Positions 36,014-45,711 of a stretch of DNA of 64,000 bases are shown here, in pieces. The stretch lies in contig DBGO01000016.1 of NCBI GenBank assembly GCA_002295925.1, positions 1 through 64,000 of the forward strand. The letters run 5' to 3'. Source of the DNA: Flavobacteriales bacterium UBA852 (GTDB lineage: Bacteria; Bacteroidota; Bacteroidia; Flavobacteriales_E; Vicingaceae). The notes under the pieces are model-generated. The model was not told where the DNA came from. It saw only the letters and a list, made by a program, of their open reading frames with translations, and made no database searches. Within the stretch, counting starts at the first letter, position 1. Each line of letters opens with the position of its first letter. The translations under genes were made by a program, and so were the position numbers.

Positions 36014-39000
36014 ATGCAGCACTCTCGTCATTTTGTTAAAAAGTTTCTTTTATTCGTAGCAATATCTTTTGTAAGTATTCAATCTATTTATGCTCATGCT
36101 GTGCAAATTGCATATTGTGTAAGTTGTAATGGTGATTTAAGAATTTATATTGAACACTGGCATGGAGCATTATCGAGTGGTGGGGTTACACAAATGCAAG
36201 TAGATTTTAATATTAACGGAAATCCTTCTTCTCAAACATCGCCTCCTGATGGAACAGTAAATAATTCCACGATAAATAATTTACCCGGGTGTGCTACACA
36301 AATTATTTCAATTGCCGGTTGTCCTGGTAGGATGAATAATGAAAATAACTGGTTTTATTATGACTATACGGGATTACCTCAAGGAGTACCTATTACATTT
36401 ACAATTTACGCCAGTTCAAATGTTTATGCTGCCGATGCTTGCGGTATGTTTCCTGTTTCTACAACATTCACTATTCCTGTAGGCGTGGGAAATACTCCCG
36501 ATCAATATGTTTGCGCAGGTTCTCCCACACAACCGGTATCTTTTAGCGGTGCTTCAAGTTGGACAAATGATAATCCGTCTATCGGTTTACCGGCAAGTGG
36601 CACAGGAACTATTCCTTCTTTTACTCCTGTTGGACCTCCCGGCACAGTTGCAAATATTACCTACTCTAACAGTTGTGCTACCGGAACCTTCCAATATGTT
36701 ATTATGGATAATCCAACTTCCAATTTTTCTACATCGGTATCGGGAAATGCTACGTCTTCCACATGCTTAGGGAATACTTTTGACTTTTCAGACCTATCAA
36801 CCATTAATTCCGGTAGTATAACCGGTTGGAATTGGGACTTTGGAGATGGCAATACCTCTACAGCCCAAAACCCTTCTCATACCTATACAACTGCAGGGAC
36901 TTACACGGTAACTTTAACTACCACAGGTAGCAATGGTTGTACAAATCCATATTCAACCACAGTTACGGTATATGATACTCCACAACCGTCGTTTACAGCA
37001 ACTCCCGGTTGTCCAGGAAATGCTACAACATTTACCGATGCAACTACTGTAACAGGCCAAACTATTACAGCATGGAATTGGAACTTTGGAGACGGAAATA
37101 CTTCTACGGTGCAAAATCCAAGTCATGTTTATTCTTCAGCAGGTACGTATAACGTTACATTAACGGTTACAACCGATCAAGGTTGTACCGGAACAATTAC
37201 GCAACAAGTTGTGATACCATATATTCCGGTAGCAAATTTTACGGCAACCGAAGTCTGTGAAGGAGCAACTACAACATTTACTGATTTGTCAAGTGTTACA
37301 AATGCCGGAATTGGAACATGGTATTGGCTTTTTGGGGATGCGACGAGCAGTAATCAGCAAAATCCCACACATCAATACACGGCAGCGGGAGTATATGCTG
37401 TAACATTAATTGTTGCTTCAAACGATCCTGCGCAATGTTCCAAGGATACCACTATATTAGTCTATGTAGATACATTGCCTTCGCCTGATTTTACTACTTC
37501 AGATGTGTGTTATGGTTATTCGGCAACCTTTACCAATTCTACACCTCAAAATCCACAAGTTACTTCTTGGAATTGGGATTTTGATGATGGAGCAACGGAT
37601 AATCAGCAAAATACATCTCATTTATATGCTGCCGATAATACTTACAACGTTACTTTAACAGCAACTACTTATCAAGGTTGCGTGGATTCTGTTACACATC
37701 CAATAACAGTTCATCCTTTACCAGTTCCCGATTTTAATGCTGATACCGTTTGTGCCCAAACGCCAACAACATTTACAGACATGTCATCAATTAATTCAGG
37801 TTCTATAATGGGTTGGAATTGGGATATACTAAATGACGGAAGCGTGGATTATAATATTCAAAACCCACAACATACATTTAATACAGGTGGAATATATCCT
37901 GTTCAATTGACTTTGGTTTCGAATCAAGGTTGCGTTGATTCCATTACAAAAAATGTAGAGGTTTACTATCTTCCAATTGTTGATTTCACAATGGATTCGG
38001 TATGTTTGGGAACACCTACAACATTTACCGATTTATCAAGCATTGGAGGTGGTTCAAATGTTGCATGGGATTGGAATTTTGGAGATGGTAATACAGGAAG
38101 TGGGGCAAATACCACGCATACCTATGGAGCATATGGAACTTATATCGTTCAACTGGATGTTACTTCAGATAATGGTTGTGTAGTTTCGCAAACCAAAACC
38201 ACAGAAGTGTATGAAATGCCGCAAACATCTTTTGCAGTCACAGATGAATGTATTTATACACCCATTTCGCCTAGTAATACGTCATCAATAAATACAGGTT
38301 CTATTTCTTATTTATGGGATTTTGGAGACGGAACGCAATATAACATTCAATCACCTTCACATTTATATAATACTCCGGGTGTTTATACTATCGTTTTAAC
38401 CGGAACATCAAATAATAATTGTACTACTTATGATACTAATACCGTTACCGTTTATGATAAGCCAACTGCCGATTATACCATTCCTGAAGTATGTTTTGGC
38501 GACAACTCTTATTTTACCGATGGTTCATTTATTCCAACAGTAGTAAACAATGATGCCATTACTTCTTGGAGTTGGGATATAAATAACGACGGCGCACAAG
38601 ATTTTAATACGCAAAATGCTTCTTACTTATACAGCAATGAAGGAGGGCATACGGCAAGTCTAATTGTTACGACAGCTTTTGGTTGTAAAGATACTATTGT
38701 GAAACCGGTTACTGTATGGCCTTTGCCTGTAGTAGATTTTAACCCTACAGAAGTATGTTTGTTAGAAGCGACGCAATTTAATGATTTAACAACAATTTCA
38801 AATACTTACACAGCTAATTCACCAATGTTTTGGAGTTGGGATTTTGGAGATGGCAATACAGATTATGTTCAAAATCCAGTACATGCTTATAATGCTGCCG
38901 GAAATTACACAGCGCAACTTACAGTAACTTCAAATCATGGTTGTATAGATTCGGCTACTAAGGTTGTTACAGTTAATCCTTTACCGGAAATTAATATATC

Positions 39001-39778
39001 TTCTACCAATCCGGACAGTTGTACTACGCATTGTGTAACTTTTATGTCAAACAGTACAATAGCTTCCGGAAGTTTAACCGGTTATATTTGGAGTTTTGGT
39101 AATGGCGATACAGCATACACATCAACAGCAACCTATTGTTATACAAATGACGGTTTGGGCGTTGACAGGTATGATATTTATTTTGAAGCAATTTCTGACA
39201 AAGGATGTACATCTGATACAACGATGTATGATTACGTTTCTATTTATCCGCATGTTTACCCGGATTTTATTTATTCTCCCGATTCAATTTTTGTAAGTAA
39301 TGCAAATGTTCAGTTTACTGATTTATCTCAAATTCCAAGTATTTGGCATTGGGATTTTGGTGATGGAGACACATCGGTTTTAACAAATCCGCAACATTTA
39401 TATGCCGATAGTGGAAATTACGTTGTAACATTGGCGGTTGAAAATCAATATGGGTGTAGAGATACATTAAAAAAAGTACTTCGTGTTATTCCTGAAGTGT
39501 TCTTTTGGGTACCTAATGCATTTACGCCTGATAATGACGGAATTAATGATGTGTTTAGACCAAAAGGATATGGCATTCAAGACAGGAAATACAGTATGTA
39601 TATTTTTAACCGATGGGGAGAAATAATTTATGAAACACATGATTTATTTGACCCTTGGGATGGTAAAAATAAAAAGGGAGAGTTGGTGCAAGTCGATACG
39701 TATGTCGTAAAAATAGAATACCTTGATATTTTTGATGAACCCCATGAATACATCGGAAGGGTAACGATAATAAAATAA
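36014..39778 (+). CDS. Large T9SS type B protein with eleven PKD repeats
   Basis: 1254 aa with an N-terminal signal (VAISFVSIQSIYA). The N-terminal domain of about 140 residues (AYCVSCNGDLRIYIEHWHG) belongs to an unnamed type found on Bacteroidota surface proteins. I count eleven PKD-type cores such as GWNWDFGDGNTSTAQNPSH. The C-terminal ~90 residues (WVPNAFTPDNDGINDVF ... YIGRVTIIK) are the gliding-motility-associated type B sorting domain. Paralogue of the next gene; no SprF-like partner adjacent. Probably an extracellular adhesin. Confidence 0.9.
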   Translation: MQHSRHFVKKFLLFVAISFVSIQSIYAHAVQIAYCVSCNGDLRIYIEHWHGALSSGGVTQMQVDFNINGNPSSQTSPPDGTVNNSTINNLPGCATQIISIAGCPGRMNNENNWFYYDYTGLPQGVPITFTIYASSNVYAADACGMFPVSTTFTIPVGVGNTPDQYVCAGSPTQPVSFSGASSWTNDNPSIGLPASGTGTIPSFTPVGPPGTVANITYSNSCATGTFQYVIMDNPTSNFSTSVSGNATSSTCLGNTFDFSDLSTINSGSITGWNWDFGDGNTSTAQNPSHTYTTAGTYTVTLTTTGSNGCTNPYSTTVTVYDTPQPSFTATPGCPGNATTFTDATTVTGQTITAWNWNFGDGNTSTVQNPSHVYSSAGTYNVTLTVTTDQGCTGTITQQVVIPYIPVANFTATEVCEGATTTFTDLSSVTNAGIGTWYWLFGDATSSNQQNPTHQYTAAGVYAVTLIVASNDPAQCSKDTTILVYVDTLPSPDFTTSDVCYGYSATFTNSTPQNPQVTSWNWDFDDGATDNQQNTSHLYAADNTYNVTLTATTYQGCVDSVTHPITVHPLPVPDFNADTVCAQTPTTFTDMSSINSGSIMGWNWDILNDGSVDYNIQNPQHTFNTGGIYPVQLTLVSNQGCVDSITKNVEVYYLPIVDFTMDSVCLGTPTTFTDLSSIGGGSNVAWDWNFGDGNTGSGANTTHTYGAYGTYIVQLDVTSDNGCVVSQTKTTEVYEMPQTSFAVTDECIYTPISPSNTSSINTGSISYLWDFGDGTQYNIQSPSHLYNTPGVYTIVLTGTSNNNCTTYDTNTVTVYDKPTADYTIPEVCFGDNSYFTDGSFIPTVVNNDAITSWSWDINNDGAQDFNTQNASYLYSNEGGHTASLIVTTAFGCKDTIVKPVTVWPLPVVDFNPTEVCLLEATQFNDLTTISNTYTANSPMFWSWDFGDGNTDYVQNPVHAYNAAGNYTAQLTVTSNHGCIDSATKVVTVNPLPEINISSTNPDSCTTHCVTFMSNSTIASGSLTGYIWSFGNGDTAYTSTATYCYTNDGLGVDRYDIYFEAISDKGCTSDTTMYDYVSIYPHVYPDFIYSPDSIFVSNANVQFTDLSQIPSIWHWDFGDGDTSVLTNPQHLYADSGNYVVTLAVENQYGCRDTLKKVLRVIPEVFFWVPNAFTPDNDGINDVFRPKGYGIQDRKYSMYIFNRWGEIIYETHDLFDPWDGKNKKGELVQVDTYVVKIEYLDIFDEPHEYIGRVTIIK

Positions 39779-39800
39779 TATTTATAAAAGATTGATAATA

Positions 39801-39830
39801 AAAAAGCCGCTTTTGAAAGCGGCTTTTTTT
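39801..39830 (+). terminator. Intrinsic terminator after the first PKD gene
   Basis: A perfect inverted repeat around AAAGCCGC/GCGGCTTT with a TTGA-type loop and a run of seven T, 22 bases after the stop codon. A-rich on the left, so it could act on both strands. It separates the two tandem PKD genes into distinct transcripts. Confidence 0.92.
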
Positions 39831-39937
39831 AATAGAAAACTAATATTTTATTTAAAATTGCAATTGAATTACAAAATATAATTTTATATTTAGGCAACCG
39901 AATGGATATATATTTCGTTTTTATCAAAAATTAAGTA

Positions 39938-42900
39938 ATGAAAAATTGTATTTTCTATATTTTACTGTCTCTGTTTAGCTTAAATATCCTTGCTCAAAAT
40001 GCCTATACATTAAAAAGCTATGATGAAGAAAAGCATAAACAATTCAAAAAAATTGAAATTTTACTTCATCAGGTAGATTTTAATGGAATATTAAAGAAAA
40101 CGGTTTTGGAGAATCATCTCGAAGTAGAGCCCATCTCTCAAATTAAACAATATTTCGAGTATAAATTCATTCAAAATAAAAAATGGATTTATACTAAAAT
40201 TCTAAATGGTGAACTTGATTCAGAAAATATAAATGGATTTTTTGAAGAACAATTTTCGAAATGGGCAAAAACATATCACTTAGATTATTTTCAACTGGTT
40301 AGACAAATTCAGAATCACGAACCACCTAAAAACCAACGAAAAGGTGATACACCCGATAAAGGAGCCGGACAACCCTGCCAAAATGCAGATTTTGAAACCG
40401 GAGACGGAACAGGTTGGGTATTTACAGAGGGAGATGTAGATAGCAATCCCTATGGTTATGTAAACGTTTCACCCTCATCATTAGCCAGCAATCAATTTAC
40501 TATGATGACCGGAGCAGGGATGGATGCTGTTACTGGAGCTTTTCCGGTTGTCAATCCTGACGGAGGAAGTTATTCGCTAATGATTGGAGATGGAACAGGT
40601 GTAGGTGCTAGAGCAGCTGCAGTGTCGCAAACTTTTTTGGTAGATTCAAATAGTGCTTCTTTTACATACAGTTACGCTTTAGTACTTGAAGATCCAAGTG
40701 GACACACATTAGGTGAAAAGCCATTTTTTAAAGTTAATGTGTATGATCAAAATGGAAATATAATTCCATGTGGTGATTATCAGGTAATTGCAACGGCAAA
40801 TGATCCTGATTTTATTGCCTATTCGGGAGGCTATTATTTGCCTTGGCGTACAACTTTTGCACCTTTAGATGCTTATATCGGGCAAAATGTTACGATAGAA
40901 TTTATTGTTGGAGATTGTGATCAAGGGGGGCATTATGGTTATGGTTATGTGGATGCGAATTGCTCTCCTTTGGAAATTATGGCGTCCGATACTGTAATAT
41001 GTGGCGCTCCTGTTACGTTAACTGCTCCTCCTGGAGCTGCTACTTACCAGTGGAACACCGGTGAAACAACGCAATCAATTTCAACTTCAACACCGGGCAA
41101 TTATCAGGTAACTTTAACACCTGTTACAGGATCAGCTTGTTCGGTTACGTTAGATGTTGATGTATATGGTTCAAGTGATATTCCTGTCGCACAATTTCAA
41201 TCCGATACAGTTTGTGTTGGAAACCCAACCACTTTTACCGATCAATCTTATGTTATTGGTACAGGAGTACCAAACGGTTGGGAATGGGATTTTGATAATG
41301 ATGGGGTAATAGATGATACTTCACAAAACCCAACCTATACATTTCCTTCAGCAGGCAGTTATCCTGTTTTATTGATATTGCATACATCTTCAGGTTGTTC
41401 TGATGATACTACAATAAATGTTGTAGTAAATGATTTACCCTCAGCTTCTTTTACAAATGTTATCGCATGCGCCGGTTCAAATGCAACTTTTACGGATAAT
41501 TCAACAGTAACATCCGGAACAATAACCAATTGGTCTTGGGATTTTGGCGATGGGAATACTTCTACACAGCAAAATCCATCACATTTATATACAAATTATG
41601 GCACGTACAATGTGCAATTTACGGTGTCAACATCATCCGGTTGTTCCGACGATACCACAGTAAGTATTTATATTCCTGATGTGCCGGTAGCCTCTTTTAC
41701 AGCCACTTCTGTTTGTGAGGGAGATTCTACGCAATTTACAGATTTATCTGCAGTAAATAATGCAAATATTGGTTCATGGTATTGGGTTTTTGGAGATGCT
41801 ACAAGTTCTACCGTTCAAAATCCATCGCATTTATATTCTACTCAAGGAACTTACCAAGTTACCCTTATTGTTACCTCTGATGATACATTAGGTTGTACTG
41901 ATGATACAACAATTACAGTTACCGTAAACCCTCAACCTGTTGCTGATTTTACTGTTAATGATGAATGTGCTTATGACAGTGTGAAATTTACAAACAATAC
42001 AGTTGTAAATGCCGGAACGTTGAATTTTTCATGGAATTTTGGTGATAATTCTTCCTTGAATAATTTGCCTTCGCCTTCTCATTTGTATGGAAACCCGGGT
42101 ATTTATCAGGTTATTTTGGATGCAAGCAATGGTTCTTGTTCCGATAGCGATACTGATACGGTTGTTGTTTATGCCAAACCAATAGCAGATTTTCTTAATT
42201 CTCCGGTTTGTTTGGGAGATACATCAATGTTCACAGATAATTCTTCTTTACCTGTTTCGATAAATAGTGATACAATAAACGATTGGAATTGGGATGTTGA
42301 TAATAATGGGATTGTAGATTATTCTACTCAAAATACCTCATATATGTATCCGGCAGAAGGCGGACACAGTGCAACTTTAATAATTTCTACAGCTTTTGGC
42401 TGTACAGATACAATAACAAAACCCGTTACAGTATGGCCTTTGCCTGTTGTAGATTTTTCGCCAACTGAAGTTTGTTTAAATCAAGCTACTCAATTTAATG
42501 ATTTAACTACGGTTTCAAATACTTATACAACAAATGCTATTGTAGGGTGGAGTTGGGACTTTGATGATGGTGGAAATTCTACATTACAAAATCCGATTTA
42601 TACTTATTCTTCACCGGGAACTTATCAAACACAATTGATTGCAACAACCAATAACGGATGTGTTGATTCGGTTACAAAACCGGTAACAGTGAATCCGCTT
42701 CCTGTTGCAAATTTCACCAGTTCAGACCCCAGCGGTTGTTCTCCTTGGTGTATTTCGTTTGTCGATAATTCTTCAATCAGCAATGGTAATATTGTGCAAT
42801 ATATTTGGACGATGGGGAATGGAGATACATTAACTACCCAAAATCCTCAATATTGTTATACCAATAATTCGCAAAGTTTGGATGTGTATGATATTGGAAT

Positions 42901-43486
42901 GACTGTTGTTTCAAATAAAGGCTGCACAGATGATACTACTGCATATTCTTATGTAAATGTATTTCCAAATCCTGTAGCTGATTTTACATATAATCCAAAT
43001 CCGACCGATATTATGGATCCAACCATTTCATTTTTAGATATGTCACTCGGTCCCAATATGTGGGAGTGGAGTTTTGGTGATGGAGATTCTTCAACCATAC
43101 AAAACCCTGTGCATCAATATGCCGACAGCGGAAATTATTTAGTATCGTTATACATAGAAAATCAATATGGATGTAAAGATTCAACAGAAAAATTAATTCG
43201 AATCGATCCTTATTTTATTGTTTACATTCCTAATACTTTCACACCTGATGGAGATGGAAGAAATGATAAGTTTTTTGTAAAAGGTGTAGGTATTGTTGAA
43301 ATTCAATATCTGATTTTTGACCGTTGGGGAAATAGAATCTGGGAAGGGTACACTTTAGATTCTGCTTGGGATGGAACTTACAAAGGAGAAGTTGTTCAAA
43401 TCGATACTTATGTATACAAAATAAAAGTGAAGGATGTGTTCGATAAATGGCATACGTACCACGGACATGTAAATGTGATTAAATAA
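39938..43486 (+). CDS. Large T9SS type B protein with eight PKD repeats
   Basis: 1182 aa with a signal peptide (ends LNILAQ). A helical region (about 20-140), then a MAM/jelly-roll-like domain (CQNADFETGDGTGWVFTEGD ... GYVDANCSPLEI, about 150-345), one Ig-like module with WNTGETTQSIS, and eight PKD-type cores. The C-terminus, from YIPNTFTPDGDGRNDKFFV to GHVNVIK, is a type B sorting domain. Modules 2-8 are collinear with modules 2, 3 and 7-11 of the preceding gene. Surface adhesin or structural role is inferred. Confidence 0.9.
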   Translation: MKNCIFYILLSLFSLNILAQNAYTLKSYDEEKHKQFKKIEILLHQVDFNGILKKTVLENHLEVEPISQIKQYFEYKFIQNKKWIYTKILNGELDSENINGFFEEQFSKWAKTYHLDYFQLVRQIQNHEPPKNQRKGDTPDKGAGQPCQNADFETGDGTGWVFTEGDVDSNPYGYVNVSPSSLASNQFTMMTGAGMDAVTGAFPVVNPDGGSYSLMIGDGTGVGARAAAVSQTFLVDSNSASFTYSYALVLEDPSGHTLGEKPFFKVNVYDQNGNIIPCGDYQVIATANDPDFIAYSGGYYLPWRTTFAPLDAYIGQNVTIEFIVGDCDQGGHYGYGYVDANCSPLEIMASDTVICGAPVTLTAPPGAATYQWNTGETTQSISTSTPGNYQVTLTPVTGSACSVTLDVDVYGSSDIPVAQFQSDTVCVGNPTTFTDQSYVIGTGVPNGWEWDFDNDGVIDDTSQNPTYTFPSAGSYPVLLILHTSSGCSDDTTINVVVNDLPSASFTNVIACAGSNATFTDNSTVTSGTITNWSWDFGDGNTSTQQNPSHLYTNYGTYNVQFTVSTSSGCSDDTTVSIYIPDVPVASFTATSVCEGDSTQFTDLSAVNNANIGSWYWVFGDATSSTVQNPSHLYSTQGTYQVTLIVTSDDTLGCTDDTTITVTVNPQPVADFTVNDECAYDSVKFTNNTVVNAGTLNFSWNFGDNSSLNNLPSPSHLYGNPGIYQVILDASNGSCSDSDTDTVVVYAKPIADFLNSPVCLGDTSMFTDNSSLPVSINSDTINDWNWDVDNNGIVDYSTQNTSYMYPAEGGHSATLIISTAFGCTDTITKPVTVWPLPVVDFSPTEVCLNQATQFNDLTTVSNTYTTNAIVGWSWDFDDGGNSTLQNPIYTYSSPGTYQTQLIATTNNGCVDSVTKPVTVNPLPVANFTSSDPSGCSPWCISFVDNSSISNGNIVQYIWTMGNGDTLTTQNPQYCYTNNSQSLDVYDIGMTVVSNKGCTDDTTAYSYVNVFPNPVADFTYNPNPTDIMDPTISFLDMSLGPNMWEWSFGDGDSSTIQNPVHQYADSGNYLVSLYIENQYGCKDSTEKLIRIDPYFIVYIPNTFTPDGDGRNDKFFVKGVGIVEIQYLIFDRWGNRIWEGYTLDSAWDGTYKGEVVQIDTYVYKIKVKDVFDKWHTYHGHVNVIK

Positions 43487-43490
43487 AATT

Positions 43491-43519
43491 AAAGCCGAAG
43501 ATTATTCTTCGGCTTTTTT
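43491..43519. terminator. Convergent intrinsic terminator
   Basis: Perfect 10-bp arms 43491-43500 and 43507-43516 with loop ATTATT and a following T-run. The right arm overlaps the stop and last codons of the phoH-like gene. It serves the PKD gene on + and possibly phoH on -. Confidence 0.85.
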
Positions 43520-44443
43520 ATAGGCAGAAATAATGTGTTTGACCAAATGATGACGGATTACATCTTGTTCGTCAAAACGAACAAAACCAATGCCTTTTAC
43601 ATCTTTTAATATATCAAGAGCTTGTTTAAGTCCTGATTGTTGGCTTTTGGGTAAATCAATTTGAGATAAATCGCCTGTGATGATAAATTTTGCCGATTTT
43701 CCCATTCTGGTTAAAAACATTTTAAATTGGCTCTTAGTGGTATTTTGAGCTTCATCCAGTATAACAAAAGCATTGTCTAGTGTTCGTCCTCGCATAAATG
43801 CCAATGGAGCAATTTGAATAATTCCGTTTTCAATCATATCATTTAATCGTTCCGCAGGAATCATATCGCGCAATGCATCGTATAATGGTTGTAAATACGG
43901 GTCGAGTTTTTCTTTCAAATCGCCGGGCAAAAATCCTAAATGTTCTCCGGCTTCTACAGCCGGGCGGGTTAAAATTATTCGTCGTACGGTTTTGTTCTTC
44001 AAAGCCCTTACAGCTAATGCTACTGCTGTGTATGTTTTGCCTGTTCCGGCAGGGCCAATGGCAAAAACCATATCATTGTCAGCCATTTTATTGACCAACT
44101 CGCGTTGGTTTTTTGTTTTTGGTTTTATCACTAAACCGCTGTTGCCAAAGACCAAAATTTCATTATCGTGCAATAATAATTCATTCTCACTTTCAGAAGA
44201 TAAAACTCTTTCTATGTTGTTTTCTGTCAGTTGTTTGTATTTTTTCAGATGCTCTATAAGAATCATTAATTTTTCTTCAAAAGAAATAATATCCTTACTC
44301 TGACCCAATACTTTTAATTTATTACCACGGGCTATAATTTTAACCTTAGGAAAATAAGATTTGATTTTTGTCAGCTTTTTTTCATTTACCCCAAACAAGT
44401 CGAGTGGGTCAACTTCGTGAATTTCAATTTCTTTTTCGTTCAA
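43502..44443 (-). CDS. PhoH-like ATPase
   Basis: 313 aa. The N-terminal ~100 residues include a small KH-like RNA-binding region. The PhoH domain has Walker A AIGPAGTGKTYTAVALA, the motif RPAVEAGEHLGFLPGDLKEK and a Walker B with VILDEAQNTT. PhoH/YbeZ proteins are RNA-associated helicase-like ATPases that act with YbeY in ribosome and RNA metabolism. Divergent from the SAM hydroxide adenosyltransferase gene, 82 bases apart. Confidence 0.93.
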   Translation of the reverse strand: MNEKEIEIHEVDPLDLFGVNEKKLTKIKSYFPKVKIIARGNKLKVLGQSKDIISFEEKLMILIEHLKKYKQLTENNIERVLSSESENELLLHDNEILVFGNSGLVIKPKTKNQRELVNKMADNDMVFAIGPAGTGKTYTAVALAVRALKNKTVRRIILTRPAVEAGEHLGFLPGDLKEKLDPYLQPLYDALRDMIPAERLNDMIENGIIQIAPLAFMRGRTLDNAFVILDEAQNTTKSQFKMFLTRMGKSAKFIITGDLSQIDLPKSQQSGLKQALDILKDVKGIGFVRFDEQDVIRHHLVKHIISAYKKAEE

Positions 44444-44490
44444 TGGCGTTTATTATTTACGGTTTATAAAATGGTATACGAAATTATTAC

Positions 44491-44498
44491 TATTTTTG
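44491..44498 (+). promoter_or_regulatory. -7 element of the SAM hydroxide adenosyltransferase gene
   Basis: TATTTTTG, an exact TAnnTTTG, ends 27 bases before ATG 44526. It supports that start and argues against an upstream in-frame TTG at 44496. Confidence 0.45.
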
Positions 44499-44525
44499 AT
44501 ACATTCAACAGTTGAATTACAAATA

Positions 44526-45302
44526 ATGGCAATAATTACTTTAACCTCCGACTTAGGTCTGAAAGATTATTATGTAGCATCGGTTAAAGGTGCCATTTTA
44601 TCCCAATTTCCGGAAGCTGTAATAGTAGATATTACACATCAAATACCGGCTTTCGATATTATTCAAACCTCAATAATTCTTAAAAATTGTTATAATGATT
44701 TTCCTCAGGGAACGGTTCATGTTATTGGTGTAAATTCCGAAAAAGACAGGGATGTGCCTCATGTTGCTGTAAAATATAACGGACATTATTTTATTGGTGC
44801 CGATAATGGTGTTTTTTCCCTGATTTTTGATTATGAACCTGAAGAAATTGTTGAAATAAATTTTCCGGATATTCCATTTACCACATTTGCTACAAAAGAT
44901 ATATTTGTTCGTGCCGCTTGTATGCTGGCTAAAGGAGTAGAAATGAAAACTTTGGGTGTGCCAAAATCTCAATTGGAGCAAAAATCAATGTTCAGAGCAA
45001 TATCCGAAGGCGATTTAATAAAAGGAATGGTAATTTATGTCGATCATTATGGCAATGTATTAACCAATGTTACACAAGCAATGATGGAAGAAGTAGGGAA
45101 GGAGCGCCCCTTTACTTTATATTTTAGAGGTGGTGATTATAATATTTCTAAAATCAATCAATATTACCACGACGTGCCGGAAGGGGAAAGAGTTGCACTC
45201 TATAATTCGTCCGGATTTATAGAAATCGCCATAAATAAAGGAAATGCAAATAAATTATTTGGCATAAAGCAGGGAGATCCGATTAGGATAGAATTTTCTT
45301 AA
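44526..45302 (+). CDS. SAM hydroxide adenosyltransferase (DUF62 family)
   Basis: 258 aa from ATG 44526. The N-terminus TLTSDLGLKDYYVASVKGAI, VDITHQIPAFDI and FIGADNGVFSLI match the fluorinase/DUF62 family. These enzymes hydrolyse S-adenosylmethionine to adenosine and methionine using water/hydroxide; true halogenases carry a loop insertion that I do not see here. It is followed after 11 bases by a small monooxygenase-like gene. Confidence 0.9.
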   Translation: MAIITLTSDLGLKDYYVASVKGAILSQFPEAVIVDITHQIPAFDIIQTSIILKNCYNDFPQGTVHVIGVNSEKDRDVPHVAVKYNGHYFIGADNGVFSLIFDYEPEEIVEINFPDIPFTTFATKDIFVRAACMLAKGVEMKTLGVPKSQLEQKSMFRAISEGDLIKGMVIYVDHYGNVLTNVTQAMMEEVGKERPFTLYFRGGDYNISKINQYYHDVPEGERVALYNSSGFIEIAINKGNANKLFGIKQGDPIRIEFS

Positions 45303-45313
45303 AAAATAGGTTT

Positions 45314-45610
45314 ATGATAATACGAGTAGTAAAGATGGAGTTTGATTTTGGAAAAGTGGAAGCGTTTCGCAAACTTTTTGATGAGCATAAAAATAAGATT
45401 AGAAATTTTCCCGGCGTATTACGATTGGAATTATTGCAAGATATTGAACGGGAAAATGTATTTTTTACTTACAGTTGGTGGGAATCTGCTGAAGATTTGG
45501 AAAAATACCGTCATTCAGAATTGTTCAAATCTGTATGGTCGCAAACCAAAATACTATTTGCAGTTAAACCGCAAGCTTGGTCGCTAAATAGAGAGGAATT
45601 TCTTCCTTAA
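45314..45610 (+). CDS. Antibiotic-biosynthesis-monooxygenase-like (ABM) domain protein
   Basis: 98 aa, a single ferredoxin-like alpha/beta barrel domain. KVEAFRKLFDEHKNKIRNFPGVLRLELLQD and FTYSWWESAEDLEKYRHSELF have the spacing of ABM/dimeric alpha-beta barrel proteins. Function not deducible. Probably co-transcribed with the upstream gene. Confidence 0.8.
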   Translation: MIIRVVKMEFDFGKVEAFRKLFDEHKNKIRNFPGVLRLELLQDIERENVFFTYSWWESAEDLEKYRHSELFKSVWSQTKILFAVKPQAWSLNREEFLP

Positions 45611-45711
45611 TCTGTGAAATTTTAGCGGTAAATTCATCGTTATAGTAAGATAAGTGCCGAAAGGTTTTAATAATAGCAAATATTTTTAGATATTTGTTAA
45701 TTAGGCAAGTT

